Shown here: positions 58,481 through 64,000 of the stretch, piece after piece | Position numbering within the stretch: position 1 is the first letter of the stretch | How the letters are laid out: each line of letters opens with the position of its first letter | NCBI GenBank assembly: GCA_027924645.1 | Contig: BSBN01000849.1 | Location: 10,248,001-10,312,000 of the forward strand | Direction of reading: 5' to 3' | Source of the DNA: Cunninghamia lanceolata | Lineage: Eukaryota > Streptophyta > Pinopsida > Cupressales > Cupressaceae | DNA: 64,000 nucleotides | Program-made: the position numbers and the translations under genes | The notes under the pieces: generated by a model | Seen by the model: only the letters and a program-made list of their open reading frames with translations | Database searches by the model: none | What the model was told of the DNA's origin: nothing

Positions 58481-61400
58481 ATTGCAGGAGGATGATTGTC
58501 AAAGTGTAAACTCACCAATTGGTAGTGCTGCACCAGTGCTTGAAGGAGAGAATATGATGATTAAGAGGACCCTCGTGAAGATGCCATTGAAGCAGGAGCC
58601 CCCACAAAGGAAGAATCTCTTCAGAACCCAAGGAATAGCATATGGTAAGCTCTGTAAAATCATTGTTGATTCAGGTTCTACTGAAAACGTAGTGTCTACT
58701 GAAATGGTAGAAAAGTGTAAACTGAAAAGATTACCCCATCTTAATCCTCACAAAATATCTTGGTTGAATAAGAATCAGAACTATTTGGTGGAAGAACAAA
58801 CTTGGGTAGAGTTTGAACTAGGTGATTATAGGGATAAGGTGCTATGTGAAATTATTCCTATGGATGCTTGTCACCTTCTTCTTGGACGACCTTGGCAGTA
58901 TGATGTGAAGGCACAGCATGATGGTGAAAAGAATACATATATGATCACCAAGAATGGTAAGAAGTTTCAGATGGATCCCTTACCAGAGCAGGTTGGAGAG
59001 AAGAGCAATGACAACAGTGTCATGTTAGTGAGTGGCAAAGAGTTCCTACAACTCATGAAGGAGAAGGATACCCAAGGGTATGCACTGATGATGAAGCCTG
59101 TATCCAATCAGCAAAGCAAACAACAGAAGGAGATTCCATTGGAAGTGCAACAATTACTGGATAAGTACCAAGATCTTGTGGTAGAGGATACTCCTAACTC
59201 CTTACCACCTATGAGGGACATAAGTCATCAGATTGACTTGATTCCTGGAGCCACATTACCCAACAAAGCTGCCTACAAGTTGACACCACAGCAGAATGAA
59301 GAAGTAGGTAGACAAATTCAAGAACTTTTGGAGAAAGGTTTGATTAGGAAAAGTCTTAGTCCATGTGCAGTTCCTAGTGTACTTGCTCCTAAGAAAGATG
59401 GCAAATGGAGATTATGCACAGATTCAAGGGCTATCAATAAGATCACCATAAGGTATAGATTTCCTATGCCAAGAATTGAGGATCTGTTGGACTATCTTGG
59501 TGGTTCATGTTACTATTCCAAGATTGATTTGAAATCTGGTTATCACCAGATCAGAATAAGGTAGGGAGATGAATGGAAGACTGCCTTCAAAACAAATGAA
59601 GGTCTCTATGAGTGGCTTGTCATGCCATTTGGTCTCAGTAACGCTCCAAGCACCTTCATGTGGTTGATGAATGAGGTACTTGTAGAATTTATTGGAAAAT
59701 TTGTTATTGTTTATCTTGATGACATATTGATTTTCAGCAGGACCAAAGAAGAGCATGTGAAGCATCTTGGACAGGTGTTAAAGAAATTGCATGAGAGTAA
59801 GTTGATGATCAACTTGGATAAATGTGATTTTATGAAAACTGAACTAGTGTATCTTGGATTTGTGATTTCCAATGGCTATTTGAAAATGGATCCTACAAAA
59901 GTTGAGGCTATTCTCAATTGGCCTACTCCTAAGACAGTAGGAGATGTAAGAAGTTTTCATGGTTTGGCAACTTTTTACAGGAAGTTCATTAAAGGGTTTA
60001 GTCACATAAGTGCTCCTATTCTCAATACCATCAAGGGAGGAGTGAAGTGTAAATTTCAATGGACAAAACAAGCAGATGATAGTTTTGAACTGTTGAAACA
60101 GAAAGTGGCCGAGTTACCTACGTTGGTACTCCCTGATTTTGACAAAGTATTTGTTGTGGAATGTGATGCAAGCCAACAGGCTATAGGTGCTGTTCTTAGT
60201 CAGGAAGGACATCCAGTAGCATTCTTTTCAGAGAAGTTGAATGAGGCCAAACAGAGGTATTCTACCTATGACCTAGAGTTGTATGCAATGGTGCAAGCTC
60301 TGAAAAAATGGAGACATTATTTACTGCCAAAAGAGTTCATTGTTTTTACTGACAACCATGCTCTTAGCTTCCTAAATAGTCAAGAAAAGTTGAATCATAG
60401 GCACGTCAAGTGGATGGAACAATTGCAGGCCTATACCTTCACTATTAAGCATAAGAAAGGTGTTGCCAACAAAGTGGCAGATGCTTTGAGTAGAAGGATA
60501 CTGGTCATACAGGAAGTACAAATGGAACATATGGGTCTAGAATGTCTGAAGGAGTTGTACAAGGATGATGCAGATTTCAAGGCTGCCTATGAAGTGTGTG
60601 CAAGTTTGGCTAATACTTTTCATGGTGAGTATTCTGATTTTGTGCTGCAAGAAGGGCTCCTATTTAAAGGTAGTTTGTTGTGTGTTCCTAAATGTTCAAT
60701 GAGGGACAATATCATCAAGGAGAAGCACAATGGAGCCTTAGGAGGACATTTTGGGTTGGACAAGACTTTGGAACAAGTCACCAAGTTCTATTATTGGCCC
60801 AAGGTACAGACAGATGTGAGGAGATATGTTGCAAGCTGTACCATATGTCAAAAGGCCAAAGGTATGTCTTCTAATGCTGGTTTGTACCAACCACTGCCCA
60901 TTCCCACTAGACCTTGGGAAAGCATTAGTATGGACTTTGTGCTTGGTCTTCCTAGGACAGCAAGGGGTGTAGACAGTGTTTTTGTCATTGTGGATAGATT
61001 CAGTAAGATGGCTCATTTTGTGCCATGCAAATGCACAAATGATGCATCTCATATTGCTGGTCTCTTTTTTAGAGAGGTGGTCAGAATTCATGGTTTACCC
61101 CTATCAATTGTTACTGATAGAGACTCCAAATTTGTTGGTCATTTTTGGAGGACCCTATGGAGAAAATTGGGCACTCAGTTGTCTTTTTCATCAACCTACC
61201 ATCCCCAGACTGATGGTCAGACTGAGGTTGTTAATAGGTCCTTGGGAAACCTTTTGAGATGCCTTACCAAACAGCATGGATTGGCATGGGATTTAGTGAT
61301 CAGTCAAGCTGAATATGCTTATAATGATTCAAGAAACAGAAGTACTGGGAAAAGCCCTTTTGAAATAGTTTATGGTTTCCACCCAAGAGGACCACTTGAA

Positions 61401-62009
61401 CTCAAAGACCTCCAAGGATGGGATAAAAGGAGTGCTCTAGGAGAAGACTTTGCTGCTACCATAAAAACAGTACATGATCAGGTCAAGCTTCAGTTGGAGA
61501 AAACTGTCTCCAAGTACAAGGATAGGGTAGATCTGAAGCGAAGGGAGGTACAGTTCAAGGTAGGAGATTTGGTGATGGCCTACCTCAGAAAGGAAAGATT
61601 ACCTAAGGGGCAACCAACCAAATTGTTGATGAAGAAGATAGGACCTTGTAAGGTAGTGCATAAATTTGGTCCAAATGCATATGAGATAGAATTACCATCT
61701 GGCCTTGGTATCTCTCCCATTTTCAATGTTGCAGACCTATTCCCTTTTAGACCTCCATTACATGCTGAAGATGGCTTAGATGCTGTGATTGAAGATGAAT
61801 ACTAGATCAGAGATTTACCTCCAAGTAAGCCTTTGCAATTGGAATGTATTTTGGATTCCAAAATTGTCAAGAAGACAAGAAAAGGGGTATACAAAGACTA
61901 CTTGGTCAAGTGGCAGGATCTTCCTGATTCAGAGGCAACCTGGATGAGTGAAGCAGATATTCTAAAGCATGGGAAGACACTTCAGCAGTTAGCAACTCAA
62001 GGGACTTGA
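58481..62009 (+). pseudogene. Element F Pol with chromodomain, interrupted by two TAG codons
   Basis: The frame continues that of Gag. The protease has IIVDSGSTENVVS and HLLLGRPWQYD. RT has KWRLCTDSRAIN, SKIDLKSGYHQIR and the catalytic YLDDILIFS. RNase H has VECDASQQAIGAVL and FTDNHALSFL, then HKKGVANKVADALSRR. Integrase has an HHCC finger (GHFGLDKT to CTICQKAKG) and a DDE core (SMDFVLGLP, TDRDSKFVGHFW, TDGQTEVVNRSL). A GPY/F-type tail (MKKIGPCKVVHKFG) and a chromodomain (VYKDYLVKWQDLPDSEATW, 61830-61990) close the frame. TAG codons lie at 59562-59564, within the RT catalytic region, and at 61803-61805, just before the chromodomain. No frameshift is present. Confidence 0.88.
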
Positions 62010-62018
62010 GTTTTTCCT

Positions 62019-62030
62019 GCAGGGGGAGTA
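62019..62030 (+). other. Element F polypurine tract
   Basis: GCAGGGGGAGTA directly precedes the 3' LTR. Confidence 0.85.
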
Positions 62031-63482
62031 TGGTGCAGGAGCACATTCTCTGTAGTGCAGGGTCATCTTTTCTTTTGTTTTCTCATAAGGCTCTTAAGCC
62101 ATTTCATTTTGTAATAAGGGTCAATTTGGTCCCATGAGTGTAATTGTGCAAGGCACACATGTAGTTTTGCTTGTATGAAGGGTAAACCAACGGCTAACTG
62201 ATTTGAAAATCAGTTTGCACGGTTGGAGGGGATAACTGCTGTCTCTACATCTTCTTTAGAGGCAGGTTGTATGTCACACGAAGCAGAGAGAGAAGTGTGT
62301 GTATTACAACAAGTTCTTTTTGATAACTGAATAAAGAGAGTTCTGGGTATGATCTGTGTTGATTTCTCTTGGTTGTTCTTGGTGATTTGATATCTTTATT
62401 CTGATTTTGTAAATAGAAACCCTATCTGGATGCTATCTGTCAATCCGTAGTGTTTCTATAGTGTGCAGACGGTGTAAAACCAATAGTTCCACAGAGGTTG
62501 GTTTGTAACCTAGGAGTAGGGTTTTGATTCATACATGGAGGCCCTTTCCTCTGTCCACTGAAGCCCTGTATAGTATCAGTGTGATGGGGGAAAGACTTTT
62601 CACGTTTGTTGTTGTTGAATTCTTACCCAGGAAGCCAGCGAACTCAGTCAAGTTCGACTAGACATCGTCATGTGGCTAGTCAGGAAATCGGAGTGAAATT
62701 GGATAGTTTTGATGTGGGATCAGATTGCTACAAGTGATCGAGGGTTTGATATATGAAACGGCCAAATTCCATTGTTCGGTCGAAAGGAATTCTAGTTCGG
62801 CACCTCAGAACAGTTGGAGATCCATTGGCGTGAAAGGCTCTCCGTCTTGTCGAAGATTGGTATAGTGTCGGAGACACATACCATTGTTATTCGCATCGGT
62901 GAGAGAAATGATATCGGGCTAAGGAAAATACACTTAGCCGATGGTATACAGTTTCACCGATCGGTGAGACATCCTCAGAGTATCGCCGATAAAGAGTATC
63001 GGCGTGAGGAACCTTGTCGGGGGAAGCCGAAGAAGTCACGGCGACCGTTAGAGTCCCGCCGATAGAAACTCATCGGAATGAGATGAACCATCGGGGCTGC
63101 GAACCGGAGTCTTGCCGAAGCGGAGGATCTGGCCGATGTGCCTGACGATATCGGCGAGAGACAAGGTGTCGGTGTAGGTGAAAGAAGCTTCACCGAACGA
63201 GGAAGTCTGGCCGACGAAGATTGGTCATCGGAGTGACGGAGTATATCGGCCTAAGAAATTTCTCGTGGTCTGATAGTATGAGGTGTTGCCGATAGGCAAC
63301 GAACCACTACGGAGATATCGGTGAGAACTTGGCCGTCGGGATAAACGAATGAGGAACGACCGATAGCTCATGTCTTCCCGATAGAGAAGTCATTCTTGGC
63401 TTCGGTGAAACATTGGGAGACCTCTTGCCGATAATGAAGATATAGTCAAATCTTCATTCGCTTCTTCTGGCACTCTGCATCA
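62031..63482 (+). repeat. Element F 3' LTR
   Basis: Same length as the 5' LTR and about 98% identical. The AATAAA is at 62330-62335. The GCCGA/TCGGC-rich tract is kept. Confidence 0.95.
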
Positions 63483-63487
63483 ACGAT

Positions 63488-64000
63488 GCACTACCCAAAG
63501 GTGCAGGTCTTTGTATATATGGGGTAACACACATGCAAGACACGTAAAACCTCCCAAAATGCAGGAAGCACGACTCGAGGGTGCTGGTCTCTACATATGG
63601 GGCAACAAACATGACATGCAAAACAAGCACGCCAAAACACACACACTTGAAGACATAGAGAAAACACGACAGACAAGAGATTGAGTGTACCTATTTCTAG
63701 GTTCAACACCATCTCAGGCACATTACAGGCACACACCGATGATTGGGCTTCGCCACAACAATCGCCGAAAACATGCTGAAGGGTTGAGTGAGTCACAGAA
63801 CTGCTCCCTGCCTCCGCAGAGGACTTTTGAAAATGATAGGATGATGCAATCTGCTCCAAGAAATACACCATCCCCACCTCCGTAGAGGGCTTAAGAAAAA
63901 GGATATGCTTGATATCCCACCTCCGCAGAGGGCTTACATGATTGATTGATTGATTGCAAACAAACTTAGGATGCATGATGCACTACTCTGGGGCATAAGT
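63488..64000. repeat. Repeat G2 remainder with short dispersed repeats
   Basis: The sequence resumes the repeat split by element F. Two copies of a GGTGCAGGTCT/GGTGCTGGTCT...TATGGGGCAACA unit lie at 63501-63530 and 63579-63610. From 63810 to 63935 three copies of CCTCCGCAGAGG-(A/G)CTT occur, the middle one with CCTCCGTAGAGG. No gene is supported. Confidence 0.5.

Larger units (their letters stand above)
55914..63482 (+). mobile_element. Element F: young Ty3/gypsy chromovirus
   Basis: A plus-strand element of 7569 bp is flanked by the perfect duplication ACGAT (55909-55913 and 63483-63487). Each LTR is 1452 bp. I count about 27 differences, nearly all transitions, so about 2% divergence. One frame encodes Gag, protease, RT, RNase H, integrase and a chromodomain from 57405 to 62009. 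It is interrupted only by three in-frame TAG codons and has no frameshift. Integrase before the C-terminal chromodomain defines a chromovirus. The clade within chromoviruses is not resolved here. Confidence 0.95.

Overview
The window is nuclear DNA from a seed plant with a large, repeat-filled genome. The nesting, the long LTRs and the near absence of host genes would fit a gymnosperm such as a conifer, but no species can be fixed from sequence alone. Almost everything is LTR retrotransposon, much of it nested. The only host-gene trace is a broken reticulon-like gene near 12.8-13.4 kb. The only other non-LTR coding traces are a hAT/DUF659 transposase relic and a DUF4283/plant-mobile-domain relic.

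Layout. 1-2.2 kb: AT-rich spacer. 2.2-11.6 kb: a minus-strand hAT-type (DUF659) transposase relic split by element A (3534-10988, target duplication GATTT). A is a very young LTR element whose two LTRs differ only by one G in a homopolymer. It has no protease, integrase, reverse transcriptase or RNase H. It encodes a coiled-coil plus four-zinc-knuckle protein (ORF1) and an intact 1,044-residue protein of unknown function (ORF2). 11.6-15.2 kb: spacer with the reticulon relic, small tandem duplications and a foldback element. 15174-47215: element D, a decayed minus-strand Ty3/gypsy element of Tat/Ogre type (gag, protease, RT, two RNase H domains, integrase) with about 1.1 kb LTRs, swollen to 32 kb by nested insertions. 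These are solo LTR E (17563-18612, in the integrase 3' part), element B (19763-27325, a decayed relative of A, in the second RNase H domain) and element C (34341-44570, a minus-strand Ty1/copia element in the leader, itself carrying solo LTR I at 43156-43583). 47.2-55.9 kb: diverged LTR-like repeats in opposite orientations (G1, G2), the DUF4283/plant-mobile-domain relic, and a copia-type LTR (H). 55914-63482: element F, a young chromovirus with LTRs about 98% identical, target duplication ACGAT, a gag-pol frame that stays open apart from three UAG codons, and a C-terminal chromodomain. 63.5-64 kb: short repeats.

How the parts relate. A and B look like non-autonomous partners of a C-like copia element. 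They share its tRNA-iMet primer site, the leader just after it, a polypurine tract context, the coiled-coil/'GLG(F/Y)E'/zinc-knuckle C-terminal Gag region, and two LTR hairpins whose stems co-vary between families while loop motifs stay fixed. A copy would need reverse transcriptase, integrase and probably protease supplied in trans. ORF2 replaces pol. Between A and B it shows many more synonymous than amino-acid changes in the stretch I counted, so it was selected as a protein while the family moved. That orphan ORF2 and its chimeric carrier are the best candidate in this window for an undescribed system.
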